Below are positions 42,155 to 51,215 of a stretch of 64,000 nucleotides of DNA, one piece after another; positions within the stretch are counted from its first letter, which is position 1, and each line of letters begins with the position of its first letter. The notes under the pieces are model-generated. The model had not been told where the DNA came from and did no database searches. It was given only the letters and a program-made list of their open reading frames with translations. Source of the DNA: Bacteroidaceae bacterium (GTDB lineage Bacteria > Bacteroidota > Bacteroidia > Bacteroidales > Bacteroidaceae); contig JAFTXN010000006.1 of NCBI GenBank assembly GCA_017461605.1, positions 1 to 64,000 of the forward strand, given 5' to 3'. Made by a program: the position numbers and the translations under genes.

Positions 42155-43075
42155 TTACTTGTTCACTTGGAAGCGTGTGCAACCGTCCTTGAAGAATCCC
42201 ACAATTTGGTTGGCGGCTGCCAGACCGGCATTGATATTGGCCTCGGCGGTCTGCGCACCCATCTTCTTGGGAGTGGCAAAGTAGCGATCGCCAAGTTTCT
42301 CCACGGCCTCGGCATGTGCATCCATCATCAGGTCGCTCACATAACGCAGGTCGGTACGCTCAGCCATGGTGGCTATGAGTTCGGCTTCGTTGATCACTTC
42401 CTTGCGAGCTGTGTTCACCAGCACGCCGCCTTTCTTCATGCTGCCGATATATGCAGCTCCGATGCTGCCGCGTGTCTCGGGCGTGGCGGGAATATGCAGA
42501 CTGATGACGTCGCATGTACTGAAGAGCTCGGCTTGACTGTCCACCACTTCGAAACCTTCGGCGCGCACCTTGTCGGCGTCGATAAAGGGGTCGTAAGTGG
42601 CTACGTCCATACCAAAACCTCTGGCGATGCGTGCCACGTTACGCGATACATTACCGAAAGCCAAGAGACCGAGTTTCTTTCCCATAAGTTCGGAACCGGA
42701 TTTTCCGCTGAAACGATTGCGAATGCTATATACCAGCATGCCAAACACGAGTTCGGCCACGGCATTTGCATTCTGTCCGGGGGTGTTCATCACCACCACG
42801 CCGTGAGCTGTGGCAGCCTCGAGATCCACGTTGTCATAACCGGCGCCTGCGCGTACCACAATTTTCAATTCCTTGGCAGCATCGAGCACTTCGGCATCTA
42901 CTTTGTCCGAACGTATGATCAGGGCGTTGGCATCAGCCACTGCAGCAAGCAGTTCTGCCTTTTCGGTGTATTTTTCCAAGAGGGCGCATTCGTGTCCTGC
43001 GCCTTCGACAATCTCTTTTATTCCATTCACAGCGGCAGCTGCAAATGGTTTTTCGGTAGCTACTAATACTTTCAT
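42155..43075 (-). CDS. serA: D-3-phosphoglycerate dehydrogenase, short form
   Basis: Oxidises 3-phosphoglycerate with NAD, the first step of serine synthesis. The 306-residue protein has the 2-hydroxyacid dehydrogenase layout: VVRAGAGYDNVDLEAA, NTPGQNANAVAEL, the Rossmann loop LLAFGNVSRNVARIARGFG and VVNTARKEVIN-type catalytic region. It lacks the C-terminal ACT domain that gives feedback control by serine in longer forms. The frame is open to 43162, but the start at 43075 (MKVLVATEKPF) fits the family. It sits between serC and DUF1015. The Rossmann motif is GxGxxG-like but reads AFGNVSRN, slightly off the classical form. Confidence 0.92.
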   Translation of the reverse strand: MKVLVATEKPFAAAAVNGIKEIVEGAGHECALLEKYTEKAELLAAVADANALIIRSDKVDAEVLDAAKELKIVVRAGAGYDNVDLEAATAHGVVVMNTPGQNANAVAELVFGMLVYSIRNRFSGKSGSELMGKKLGLLAFGNVSRNVARIARGFGMDVATYDPFIDADKVRAEGFEVVDSQAELFSTCDVISLHIPATPETRGSIGAAYIGSMKKGGVLVNTARKEVINEAELIATMAERTDLRYVSDLMMDAHAEAVEKLGDRYFATPKKMGAQTAEANINAGLAAANQIVGFFKDGCTRFQVNK

Positions 43076-43205
43076 GGTTTTCAGATATGGTTTGTTGTGA
43101 TTATTGATATTGAAAAAGGAGAGCACGACATGATTGTTCGGTTCTGAAAGTGCCGCGCTCACATCATTGCTCTCCTTATGGTTTCATCCGTTTCCGGTTT
43201 ATGCT

Positions 43206-44273
43206 TTAGTGCTGTGCTTCAAATTCCTGCATGCAAGCCACGAGCGCTTTCACGCCTTCGAGCGGCATTGCGTTGTAGCAGCTGGCGCGGAATCCACCCA
43301 CATCGCGGTGTCCCTTGATGCCCACCATGCCTTTCTCTTGTGCGAATGCAAGGAATTCTTTTTCCAGGTCTTTGTATTCGTCAGCCATAACGAAGCAAAT
43401 GTTCATCAGTGAGCGGCTATCCTCGCGGGCTGTTCCACGGAACATCTTGTTGCGATCGATTTCGGCGTAGAGGAGTTCGGCACGCTCGATGGCACGACGC
43501 TCCATTTCCTTCACACCGCCTTGCGCCTTGATCCACTTCAGCGTTTGCAGTGCGCAGAAGATAGGAATCACGGGAGGCGTGTTGAACATACTACCCTTGG
43601 AGACGTGGGTGCGATAGTCGAGCATCGTGGGGATGGGACGTGTCACCTTGCCCAGGATTTCGTCTTTCACAATCACAAACGTCACGCCGGCCATTGAGAG
43701 GTTCTTCTGCGCACCGCCATAAATGAGGGCGTATTTGCTCACATCGACGGGGCGGCTGAAGATGTCACTCGACATATCTGCCACCAGGGGCACGGGACTG
43801 TCGAGGTCCTCGCGGAGCTCTGTACCATAGATGGTGTTGTTTGTGGTGATATGGAAATAATCTGCATCTGCCGGCACGGTGAATTCGCGTGGTATGTAGG
43901 TGAAGTTGTCAGCAGCCGACGAAGCCACTTCCACTACTTCGCCAAACAGCTTGGCTTCTTTCAATGCTTTCTTTGCCCAAACGCCGGTATTGAGATAGGC
44001 GGCCTTCTTTTCGAGCAGGTTGTAGGGAACCATGCAAAACTCCAGGCTGGCGCCACCACCCACGAAGAGCACGCTATAACCCTCGGGAATACCGAGCAAC
44101 TCCTTGAACAGTTCCTGGGCTTCGTCCATCACGGCTTGGAAGTCCTTGGTGCGGTGACTCATCTCCATCAGAGAGAGACCCAATCCGTTGTAGTCGACAC
44201 ATGCTTCAGCCGTAGCTTTCATCACTTCGGGAGGCAGGATGGAAGGACCTGCGCCAAAATTCCATTTCTTCAT
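43206..44273 (-). CDS. serC: Phosphoserine aminotransferase
   Basis: A PLP-dependent class V aminotransferase that turns 3-phosphohydroxypyruvate into phosphoserine. It starts [17 protein letters not shown], which is the family opening, followed by [34 protein letters not shown] and the PLP lysine in [12 protein letters not shown]. Length (355 residues) is normal. It leads the operon with serA and the DUF1015 gene; the promoter lies at 44311. The enzyme may also serve vitamin B6 synthesis, as in other bacteria. Confidence 0.96.
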   Translation of the reverse strand: MKKWNFGAGPSILPPEVMKATAEACVDYNGLGLSLMEMSHRTKDFQAVMDEAQELFKELLGIPEGYSVLFVGGGASLEFCMVPYNLLEKKAAYLNTGVWAKKALKEAKLFGEVVEVASSAADNFTYIPREFTVPADADYFHITTNNTIYGTELREDLDSPVPLVADMSSDIFSRPVDVSKYALIYGGAQKNLSMAGVTFVIVKDEILGKVTRPIPTMLDYRTHVSKGSMFNTPPVIPIFCALQTLKWIKAQGGVKEMERRAIERAELLYAEIDRNKMFRGTAREDSRSLMNICFVMADEYKDLEKEFLAFAQEKGMVGIKGHRDVGGFRASCYNAMPLEGVKALVACMQEFEAQH

Positions 44274-44310
44274 GATAAAAAAATTTTATATGGTTTTAAG
44301 GTTGTCTCTG

Positions 44311-44318
44311 CAAACTTA
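44311..44318 (-). promoter_or_regulatory. Promoter of the serC operon
   Basis: TAAGTTTG on the minus strand, 38 bp before the serC start. Confidence 0.6.
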
Positions 44319-44453
44319 GGAGAAATTATTAATGTTGCAAAGCAAACCGGAAGTTTTTTCGCAGAAACATTCCATGCCTCAGTAATTCCACGCAGCGCAT
44401 GATGTCAATGCTCAAGAAAATGCGCAACATCATACACCCATTGCAGGAAAATC

Positions 44454-44511
44454 TGCAGTGCTTGTAGAAAATTTTGCAGTGCTTGTAGAAAATCCTACAG
44501 GCACTGTAAAT
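44454..44511. repeat. Family A-related repeat, rearranged copy
   Basis: Two direct copies of TGCAGTGCTTGTAGAAAAT (44454-44472 and 44475-44493) are followed by an inverted partial copy; CAGTGCTTGTAG and CTACAGGCACTG (44477-44488, 44495-44506) pair with one mismatch. The unit GTGCTTGTAGAAA also forms the loop-arm junction of the copy at 48681-48745. Confidence 0.75.
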
Positions 44512-44649
44512 TTCTGCTCATTTGAAGCCCGTTTTTTGAACAAAGTGTAAGGCCGACCACGACAGGAGTGCAAAATATCGAAACAACGGACAGCACAATC
44601 GAGAGAAAGACGTAAATTAGCCTCGAAAACAACTACAAATTTCTGCAAC

Positions 44650-45477
44650 ATGCTGACACTTCCCTGCGCCAAAATCAACATCGGCCTATATGTCACGGCA
44701 AAACGCCCGGATGGATATCACGACCTGGAGACCGTGTTCTACCCCATCCCACTGCGCGACCAACTTGAAATCACACGGCTCAACAATCCCGCCGACACCT
44801 ACTCACTGCGCGTGAGCGGCAACCGGATAGAGTGTAATCCCGAGGACAATCTCGTCACGCGCGTCTATCGCAGTCTGCAACAGGAGTTCGAACTACCTCC
44901 GGTGGATGTATTTCTGCGCAAAAACATCCCAACCGGTGCCGGACTTGGAGGCGGTAGCAGCGATGCCGCTTTCATGATGCAGGCACTCAACGAAGAATTC
45001 GGGCTGAACCTTTCGGCATCGGAAATGGAGCGACGCATGTCAACCTTCGGGGCCGACTGCGCTTTCTTCGTCAGGTGCCGACCGTCCTACGCCACAGGTA
45101 TCGGCGACGTGCTCACACCGCTAAATCTCTCACTGCGCGGATACTATCTTCTGCTTGTGAAACCCGACGACTTTGTTTCGACACGCGAAGCCTATGCCGG
45201 CGTCCGACCGGCTTCACCACGCTTCGACTTGCGTCAGGCACTGAACCGGCCGGTGGAAACATGGCGAGAGACCGTCAGCAACGACTTTGAGAAAAGTGTA
45301 TTTACCACGCATCCCAACATTGCAGCCATTAAGGAAACGCTCTACGACATGGGAGCCGTCTATGCCAGCATGTCGGGCAGTGGCAGCACGGTGTTCGGAT
45401 TGTTCCGTCGCCCCGTGGACGAAGCGCACAAGGTGTTTGAGGATTGCTTCGTCTTTACGCAACAGCTCAGCTTATGA
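44650..45477 (+). CDS. ispE: 4-diphosphocytidyl-2-C-methyl-D-erythritol kinase
   Basis: Phosphorylates CDP-methylerythritol in the MEP pathway of isoprenoid synthesis. A GHMP-kinase fold: CAKINIGLYVTAKRPDGYHDLETVFYP at the start, the ATP loop PTGAGLGGGSSDAAFM and a C-terminal SGSGSTVFGLF motif. Length (275 residues) is normal. The next gene starts in an ATGA overlap with its stop, so the two are translationally coupled, although the second encodes a redox-type protein with no obvious pathway link. Confidence 0.96.
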   Translation: MLTLPCAKINIGLYVTAKRPDGYHDLETVFYPIPLRDQLEITRLNNPADTYSLRVSGNRIECNPEDNLVTRVYRSLQQEFELPPVDVFLRKNIPTGAGLGGGSSDAAFMMQALNEEFGLNLSASEMERRMSTFGADCAFFVRCRPSYATGIGDVLTPLNLSLRGYYLLLVKPDDFVSTREAYAGVRPASPRFDLRQALNRPVETWRETVSNDFEKSVFTTHPNIAAIKETLYDMGAVYASMSGSGSTVFGLFRRPVDEAHKVFEDCFVFTQQLSL

Positions 45478-46274
45478 TCTATTACTTTTCAGGAACGGGC
45501 AACAGTCTTGCGGTGGCACAAGGGATAGCCATGGTCACCGGACAGCAACTTTCAGACACCATCGAACCTACCCTGCACGGAGAGGACGACGATGCGGTAG
45601 GCTTCGTATGCCCTGTATATGCATGGGGCATTCCGCGCACCTTCAAGCAAACCATCACCCGATGGATGGAATTGGTAAACACTGGGCAGATATCCACCCC
45701 CGACTACATTTTTCTGGTTCTCACATGCGGTGACGACATCGGTATGACCGACAAGGAAGTGGGCCGACTGCTGAAGAAAAGCAACTTCAGGCTTGATGCA
45801 TGTTTCTCCGTCGCAATGCCCAACACGTACGTCTGCCTGCCGGGATTTGACATCGACTCGGAAGAACTGCAGCAACAAAAGCTAAAATCTGCCAACGAAC
45901 GCATTGCGGAAATTGCCCGACACATCCATTGCCGAACGCGCCGGCTGACTCAGGTGGTACGCGGTGCCGTTCCTCGCCTCAAGAGCTATGTGTTGCGCCC
46001 TCTGTTCAACACATTTCTGACCGGCGACAAGCACTTTCACACCACCGATGCCTGTAACGGGTGCGGATATTGCCAACGCATCTGTCCCATGCACAACATT
46101 TCTGCAACCTCCGACGGAAAACCCCAATGGAACGGGCAATGCGCAGACTGCTTGCGCTGCTATCATCTCTGCCCCCGACACGCCATTCATTATGCCGGAC
46201 GCACCCTGCAAAAGGGGCAATACCATCACAAAGCGCTCCACACAAAACCGGGCCACCACACGGATGGACAATAA
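45474..46274 (+). CDS. EFR1-type flavodoxin/ferredoxin fusion protein
   Basis: The first 150 residues resemble a flavodoxin (MIYYFSGTGNSLAVAQGIA with the FMN phosphate loop SGTGNS; YAWGIPRTFK). The C-terminal part carries two [4Fe-4S] motifs, CNGCGYCQRICP and CADCLRCYHLCP. This is the EFR1 family of ferredoxin-flavodoxin proteins, presumed electron carriers. The ATG at 45474 overlaps the ispE stop and gives the proper family start; a longer frame to 45444 is less likely. Electron donor and acceptor are not known. The MEP-pathway enzymes IspG and IspH need reduced iron-sulphur carriers, so coupling to ispE could be meaningful, but this is inference. Confidence 0.88.
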   Translation: MIYYFSGTGNSLAVAQGIAMVTGQQLSDTIEPTLHGEDDDAVGFVCPVYAWGIPRTFKQTITRWMELVNTGQISTPDYIFLVLTCGDDIGMTDKEVGRLLKKSNFRLDACFSVAMPNTYVCLPGFDIDSEELQQQKLKSANERIAEIARHIHCRTRRLTQVVRGAVPRLKSYVLRPLFNTFLTGDKHFHTTDACNGCGYCQRICPMHNISATSDGKPQWNGQCADCLRCYHLCPRHAIHYAGRTLQKGQYHHKALHTKPGHHTDGQ

Positions 46275-46385
46275 TGCGGCAAGCAGCCCTGAAAGATGGA
46301 CAAAACCATTGCTCGGAACACATCAGAAAATCCCAAACGGCTCTTACCACCCAACCTGCCAAATCCTCATTTTTACATACACTAA

Positions 46386-46430
46386 AAAAGCCGACCTCGC
46401 TACGATTCGTCGTAACGAGGTCGGCTTTCA
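46386..46430. terminator. Strong two-way terminator
   Basis: AAAGCCGACCTCG and CGAGGTCGGCTTT, with an inner TACGA/TCGTA pairing, form a stem of about 18 bp. A-runs precede it. It sits between convergent genes (EFR1 protein, plus; GH25, minus). Confidence 0.88.
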
Positions 46431-46509
46431 CTTTGACCTTTATCCTTTTTCCTAAAGTTATTTCTCCATCTACAAATCCGAAAACCGCCGAAACAACAAT
46501 GCATGGTGC

Positions 46510-47322
46510 TTACATCTGCACCTGCTTCAACTGGAAGCCATGCATGATGCGACTCCGATCGACATCACCACTCACTCCGGGAATGCTTCCCTTGCAAGTG
46601 TATTGCCACATGATGTAGTCGGTTCCATCGTTAAGCGTCGGCTGATCCTGCTGATAGCGAGCAATCATCCAATGATAGCCCTTGAAGCATCCGATAAGAT
46701 AGTCGTTGTAGAAGTTGTGATAGGTGTAGAGCAACGGCTTCTTGCCATAGAATTTCGTAACCCCCTTGATGAAATTCCTAAGGTCGGAAATGAATTTCTC
46801 ATGACTCACCTTGCCTCTTGTCTCAATGTCGATGATTGGCACCAGGTCCTGCTCATCTTTTCTCACATTGGACGTAAGATTTTCCAACTGTACACGCCAA
46901 TCAATGTTGGGGCGGTAGAAATGATAGCTTCCCACACTCAAGCCTACACGGCGTGCTTCCGCAAGATTGTACTTATAGGTGCGGTCCACATAAGTGGCTC
47001 CCTCGGTTGCCTTGAGGTAAGCGTAAGAAATGCGGTCCGAACCTGCCACTTTCTCCCAGTCGATGCTACCCTGATAGTGTGACACATCAATTCCCTCACG
47101 GTGCTTCGTATTGATGTGACCTTGGGCTACCATTGCTCCCATGGGACGCGCACAATGGGTGTCGCGCTCCATACGCGTCGGCATAGCATCGGGCTCAATC
47201 ACCGCGAAGGTGGCACCCGAATTGTGCAAGCCTTTGTTTTTCCGGCGGTCGCCGGCAGTCGCCGAAACTGCAAACAGGAAAGACAACGTAAGGAGCAAGA
47301 TTTTGGCCAATGTGTGGGTCAT
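46510..47322 (-). CDS. GH25 family lysozyme, secreted
   Basis: A muramidase of glycoside hydrolase family 25 that cuts peptidoglycan. A signal peptide (MTHTLAKILLLTLSFLFAVSATA) is followed by a linker and the barrel, with EGIDVSHYQGSIDWEKV (first catalytic aspartate), YLKATEG, YHFYRP, PIIDIET (catalytic acidic pair) and the closing WQYTCKGSIPGVSGDVDRS. Length (270 residues) is usual. In Bacteroidota such enzymes act on the cell's own wall or on competitors; the signal peptide points to the periplasm or outside. It stands alone. Confidence 0.92.
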   Translation of the reverse strand: MTHTLAKILLLTLSFLFAVSATAGDRRKNKGLHNSGATFAVIEPDAMPTRMERDTHCARPMGAMVAQGHINTKHREGIDVSHYQGSIDWEKVAGSDRISYAYLKATEGATYVDRTYKYNLAEARRVGLSVGSYHFYRPNIDWRVQLENLTSNVRKDEQDLVPIIDIETRGKVSHEKFISDLRNFIKGVTKFYGKKPLLYTYHNFYNDYLIGCFKGYHWMIARYQQDQPTLNDGTDYIMWQYTCKGSIPGVSGDVDRSRIMHGFQLKQVQM

Positions 47323-47454
47323 GCGAAAGGAATGTATTTTCGTTTGTGGGAAATAATATCATTTTGTTGGGTGGCCGACAGCTAAATAGCTTCAAGCATC
47401 GCTATCGCTTCTACATTCACCGGAGAGAATCTTATATAGGGAGAGACCTATTTT

Positions 47455-48375
47455 TCAATACTTCAGAATCTGTCCCGGGCGCAAACTTGAATTCGAGCCA
47501 AGACGATTGGTGGATTGCAAGTGGCTCACACTGGTACCCAAGCGGCGTGCGATAGTGGACAGAGAGTCGCCACGTTTCACCTTATAGTAGTGGTTGCTGC
47601 CGGAACGGCGTTCACCACTTGATGCCTGTGCAGACGAAGGTTTCACCTCCGCGGAAGCAATGGCATCACCGCGAGAGGAACTACCGCTACGGTTCTTGCG
47701 GAAAACGTAGAAATCACCGGTAACATCTTGTGCTGCGAAGTCGAACAAGAAGGCAGGGTTGATGGGTTCGCCGCAAAGGCGTGTTTCGAAATGCAGATGC
47801 GAACCAAACGAACGGCCGGTGTTTCCGCCCAAACCGATAGGCTGACCTGATTTCACCACATCATTGACACGAACCAAATGCTTCGAGAGGTGAGCATAGA
47901 CAGTCTCCAATCCGTTGCTATGGCGAATGACTACGTAATTTCCGTAACCATTGGCTTCGTATTTCACAATGCGGATTTTGCCTTCGAAAGCAGCATAAAT
48001 CGTATCACCGGTATAGACCTTAACATCAATACCCTTGTGCATACGTTTGAAACGAGGACGATAGCCAAACAGGCTGGTAACCTTACGACTGGTGGTAGGC
48101 ATGCTGAAGCCTCGCAAATCGATTTTGAAAGTTTCGGGTACGGAGGAAGAAGGATAGCAATGAGCCCTATCGGTATTCCAAGTGGAATACAAATCGGAAG
48201 TGCGCATCACAGCGTCTTCTCTCTCAAGAATACGTTCTAACGTAATGGAGTCAACAGACTTCATGCGGCGATCGACCGGCGACTGACGTGCCATCAAATC
48301 TTGCGCAAGCACTGAGACAGATCCGAAACATATAAAAAGACCGAGAACAAACGTTCTGATGTGTGAATATTCCAT
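47455..48375 (-). CDS. M23 family metallopeptidase with LysM domain
   Basis: A periplasmic wall endopeptidase. A signal peptide (ending VSVLAQ) is followed by a helical region, the M23 (LytM) domain with zinc ligands in HKGIDVKVY and SHLHFETRL, and a Ser/Arg-rich linker. A C-terminal LysM domain (YYKVKRGDSLSTIARRLGTSVSHLQ...LRPGQILKY) binds peptidoglycan. All zinc and catalytic histidines expected of an active enzyme are visible, so it probably hydrolyses peptide cross-links. The promoter lies at 48397. Neighbouring GH25 and this enzyme are both wall hydrolases but have separate transcription units. Confidence 0.93.
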   Translation of the reverse strand: MEYSHIRTFVLGLFICFGSVSVLAQDLMARQSPVDRRMKSVDSITLERILEREDAVMRTSDLYSTWNTDRAHCYPSSSVPETFKIDLRGFSMPTTSRKVTSLFGYRPRFKRMHKGIDVKVYTGDTIYAAFEGKIRIVKYEANGYGNYVVIRHSNGLETVYAHLSKHLVRVNDVVKSGQPIGLGGNTGRSFGSHLHFETRLCGEPINPAFLFDFAAQDVTGDFYVFRKNRSGSSSRGDAIASAEVKPSSAQASSGERRSGSNHYYKVKRGDSLSTIARRLGTSVSHLQSTNRLGSNSSLRPGQILKY

Positions 48376-48396
48376 GGGTTCGTGTTTTTACGGGTG

Positions 48397-48404
48397 CAAA
48401 ATTA
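48397..48404 (-). promoter_or_regulatory. Promoter of the M23 gene
   Basis: TAATTTTG on the minus strand, 22 bp before the start codon at 48375. Confidence 0.55.
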
Positions 48405-48680
48405 CTAAATTATAGCGCATTATGCAAACCTGCCAACGCCCTTTAACCTTCAAAAAACCTTAACGAAAATATCCGAAACTTAAACGCGACCTATCAAAAC
48501 AGTACAACAAATCACATAATCACATTATAAAACAACGCATTATGTATGCACAAACACATATATACAGAAAGCAAATTCCCTTAACAGAAAAAGCATTTTC
48601 CATCCCCAACTTTTAACACTTTGAAGACTTTCTCCATCACACGGAAATGCAGCGCGAACTTTTCCACTTCATCATCAAAA

Positions 48681-48745
48681 AAATCTGCAAGGCGTTTAGA
48701 AAATTCTCCCGTGCTTGTAGAAATTTCTAAACGCCTTGCAGATTT
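48681..48745. repeat. Family A intergenic palindrome, copy 2
   Basis: The arms 48681-48706 and 48720-48745 pair over 26 bp with one mismatch around a 13-base loop. Arm sequence CTGCAAGGCGTTTAGAAA differs from copy 1 (CTGCACGGCG...) at one position, and the change is matched in both arms, so pairing is kept. Confidence 0.9.
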
Positions 48746-48805
48746 CGCCGCCTCCCATTGCGGAGATGCAACAACGACTACAGCGATTGCTGCTTACTCA
48801 CCACA

Positions 48806-49258
48806 TCATCCTCGCGTATGGATGATGTTACTGAAGATTTGTCGCAACACTTCCTGCGAAGTGCATATATCTTCATATTTCAAACCTTTCAACGATTCCT
48901 TCAAGGTCAGCAACGCAATGCGTTGCGCCTGGTCTTTCAGCTCGCGTCCTGTGTGCGTGAGATGCACCGTGTTACTTCTGCGGTCGTCACGTCCCTTGAT
49001 GCGCATCACGAGGTGCAAACGCTCCATGGCGCACAGCAAGCGCGTCATCGAGGGCTTGTCCTTGTACGTAGCCACACAGAGTTGCTGTTGCGTAACACCA
49101 TCGTGCTCGGAAAGATGCATCAAGATGATGTATTGCTCGGGGGTAATATTGAGTCCTCCGGCACGAAAGTTGCGTGCCAGATTGTGATTGATAGCCGCCG
49201 AGACCTTACCATTCAAAATTGCGAAAATCAAACGAATATCAATGTTCAAATTTTCCAT
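48806..49258 (-). CDS. MarR family transcriptional regulator
   Basis: A winged-helix regulator of 150 residues. The HTH is in VTQQQLCVATYKDKPSMTRLLCAMERLHLV, the wing in RIKGRDDRRSNTVHLTHTGRELKDQ, and helices at both ends make the dimer. Such proteins usually repress an adjacent efflux or stress gene in response to small aromatic molecules; none is adjacent here, since the neighbours are a cell-wall peptidase and dapA. It is transcribed alone. The effector and target are unknown. Confidence 0.9.
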   Translation of the reverse strand: MENLNIDIRLIFAILNGKVSAAINHNLARNFRAGGLNITPEQYIILMHLSEHDGVTQQQLCVATYKDKPSMTRLLCAMERLHLVMRIKGRDDRRSNTVHLTHTGRELKDQAQRIALLTLKESLKGLKYEDICTSQEVLRQIFSNIIHTRG

Positions 49259-49841
49259 GAAAACGTTGCAAATTTGTTTGTCGTGGCGAAAATAATCAAA
49301 AAGGCGTGCTCCAACAAATAAAAGCCACGGGAGTTCACATAAATTTAGAAATCAGCCCCTTTAAATGCTTTTCCAAAAAAAACTCATTCGCCCTACCGAG
49401 AAACGCATAAGCATTTCATCAAACAATAAAACAAACGCACACCTACACACTATGCCACAACCGGTTACAAAACACATTACAACGTATTTTCTCCACATTG
49501 CACGAATGGCAAAAAGCACACACTGTCTGCACGCTTACTGCCGCACGTGTTTCAACGTCATTTCCAGAATGTTGCAACACACGGATGGCAGTAGGGCAAC
49601 AAATCACTCAAAAATCCTTGACGCGCACACGCGCGAACGCGATACTTTTTATATATAGGCCCAGACAGCCGACACGCTTCACAATACAATCCACGGAACC
49701 CCATCAACCAACAGCAAAATGAAAATGACATAGAGAATTTCACCACAAAAAGTAACGATTTTATGATAAATTTAGAATAAAATAGCGGCAGTGCCTGCAT
49801 TCTTTCTTACCTTTGCGCTCTGAAAAATCTGTAGCAACATT
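49259..49841. other. 583-bp intergenic region
   Basis: An AC-rich stretch with a G/C-rich alternating patch (GACGCGCACACGCGCGAACG, 49619-49638) and the dapA promoter at 49808. No protein-like frame. Confidence 0.55.
49808..49815 (+). promoter_or_regulatory. Promoter of dapA
   Basis: TACCTTTG, 26 bp before the ATG at 49842. Confidence 0.6.
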
Positions 49842-50747
49842 ATGCAACGTACCAACATCTTCCGCGGCATGGGCATAGCCCTTGTTACTCCCTTCAAGTC
49901 GAATGGTTCCATTGATTGGGAAGCACTTGAATCACTCGCAGCTGCACAAATCAACAGCGGCGCCGACTTTCTCTGCGTGCTAGGCACCACTGCCGAAACT
50001 CCTTGCCTCTCAAGCGAAGAAAAAGCCGAAGTGATGAAACGTGTCAAGCTGGTGACAGCCGGACGAATTCCCTTGCTGTTGGGATGTGGCGGCAACAACA
50101 CACGTGCCGTCTGCGACTATCTGCGCACAGCCGACCTTACCGGTTTTTCAGGAGTGCTCATCGTTTGCCCTTACTACAACAAACCCTCACAGGAAGGCCT
50201 CTACCGTCACTTCCGCGCCGTGGCCGAAGCCTCTCCCCTCCCCGTTGTTCTCTACAACGTACCGGGAAGAACCGGTGTAAACCTTGAGGCAGATACCACT
50301 TTGCGTATCGCGGCTGCCAGCAAAAAGGTGGTGGCTATCAAAGAAGCCTCAGGACGCGTGGAGCAAATCAGTCATATCATCCGTCAAGCCCCCGACGGCT
50401 TCGAAGTGCTCAGCGGCGATGATGGGCTTACCCTGGACCTCATGCAGAGAGGAGGTGTGGGAGTAATCTCCGTGATTGGGAATGCATACCCAAGAGGATA
50501 TAGCGACATGGTGCATGCTGCGGCAGCAGGTGATTATGCCACTGCGAGAAAAATCAATGCGGCACTTGAAGATATGTACAAACTCATGATGGTCGATGGC
50601 AACCCTGCCGGCATCAAAGCACTGCTCTCTGCGCAACATCGTATCAGCGATGAACTGCGCCTGCCGCTTGTTCCGGCAAGAGTGGAGACACACGACGCCA
50701 TCAACGAAGCACGTCGAAAACTTACCGGAGTGGTTGCAGATTTCTAA
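49842..50747 (+). CDS. dapA: 4-hydroxy-tetrahydrodipicolinate synthase
   Basis: Condenses pyruvate and aspartate semialdehyde, the first committed step of lysine and diaminopimelate synthesis. A (beta/alpha)8 aldolase with the substrate-binding loop LGTTAETPCLS, the catalytic tyrosine in VVLYNVPGRTG and the Schiff-base lysine in VVAIKEASG. The 301-residue length is standard. Its product also feeds wall peptide synthesis. It is followed by a terminator and stands alone. Confidence 0.96.
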   Translation: MQRTNIFRGMGIALVTPFKSNGSIDWEALESLAAAQINSGADFLCVLGTTAETPCLSSEEKAEVMKRVKLVTAGRIPLLLGCGGNNTRAVCDYLRTADLTGFSGVLIVCPYYNKPSQEGLYRHFRAVAEASPLPVVLYNVPGRTGVNLEADTTLRIAAASKKVVAIKEASGRVEQISHIIRQAPDGFEVLSGDDGLTLDLMQRGGVGVISVIGNAYPRGYSDMVHAAAAGDYATARKINAALEDMYKLMMVDGNPAGIKALLSAQHRISDELRLPLVPARVETHDAINEARRKLTGVVADF

Positions 50748-50842
50748 TCTACTCCACGATTATCCTGACTTGACATAATCGAAATCTATTCCGAACTTCT
50801 ATTATCACACCATATCAAATAGATTTCATCATTGACACCATA

Positions 50843-50877
50843 CAAACATGAGCAATCGTCTGTTGCTCATGTTTTGT
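50843..50877 (+). terminator. Terminator of dapA
   Basis: ACATGAGCAA and TTGCTCATGT pair over 10 bp, with TTTGTTTAT after it. The ATG of a 117-codon frame lies inside this stem, which argues against that frame being a gene. Confidence 0.8.
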
Positions 50878-50928
50878 TTATTCGTTGAATTACTCCGCAC
50901 TGCTTATCTAAAAACAATGACAACTCTA

Positions 50929-51180
50929 AATAATATGGGAGGCGGTTCGGGCGTGCGAAGTCAAAAAACAAGTTCTTTCAATTCGCATGCCGCTCACCTT
51001 TCACCATATTTGAATAATATGAGAGGCGGTTCGGGCGTGCGAAGTCAAAAAACAAGTTCTTTCAATTCGCATGCCGCTCACCTTTCACCATATTTGAATA
51101 ATATGGGAGGCGGTTCGGGCATGCGAAGTCAAAAAACAAGTTCTTTCAATTCGCATGCCGCTCACCTTTCACCATATTTC
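50929..51180. repeat. Three tandem 84-bp units
   Basis: Units begin at 50929, 51013 and 51097 and are nearly identical; the differences are GGGAGG/GAGAGG near the start, GCGTGCGAA/GCATGCGAA, and the last base (TTTG in two, TTTC in the last). Within each unit GC(G/A)TGCGAA pairs with TTCGCATGC, giving a hairpin with a loop of about 22 bases. Each unit ends CACCATATTTG, close to the promoter consensus. There are no spacers, so this is not a CRISPR array. Confidence 0.9.
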
Positions 51181-51182
51181 CG

Positions 51183-51190
51183 TAACTTTG
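51183..51190 (+). promoter_or_regulatory. Promoter of the methyltransferase-glycosyltransferase pair
   Basis: TAACTTTG starts three bases after the 84-bp array, 25 bp before the ATG at 51216. Confidence 0.65.
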
Positions 51191-51215
51191 GGCCGCAATA
51201 AAGGTTATTACCACT

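Larger units (their letters stand above)
44274..44649. other. 376-bp region between divergent serC and ispE
   Basis: Holds the serC promoter (44311-44318) and the family A-related repeat (44454-44511). No gene. Confidence 0.6.
48376..48805. other. 430-bp intergenic region
   Basis: Contains the promoter of the M23 gene (48397-48404) and the family A palindrome copy 2 (48681-48745). A 188-codon frame on the plus strand (48621-49187) runs antisense through the MarR gene and starts by overlapping the palindrome; it is rejected. Confidence 0.6.
50748..51215. other. 468-bp intergenic region with terminator and tandem array
   Basis: Holds the dapA terminator (50843-50877), a three-unit 84-bp array (50929-51180) and the promoter of the methyltransferase gene (51183-51190). 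Confidence 0.8.

Noticed and set aside
48621..49187. A 188-codon plus-strand frame
   Set aside because: Mostly antisense to the MarR gene, and its start overlaps the family A palindrome.
50929..51180. A CRISPR array
   Set aside because: The 84-bp units are adjacent without spacers, and no cas gene is in the window.
50848..51201. A 117-codon frame with 28-residue repeats
   Set aside because: Its ATG lies inside the dapA terminator stem, and the repeats follow from the 84-bp non-coding array, whose length is a multiple of three.
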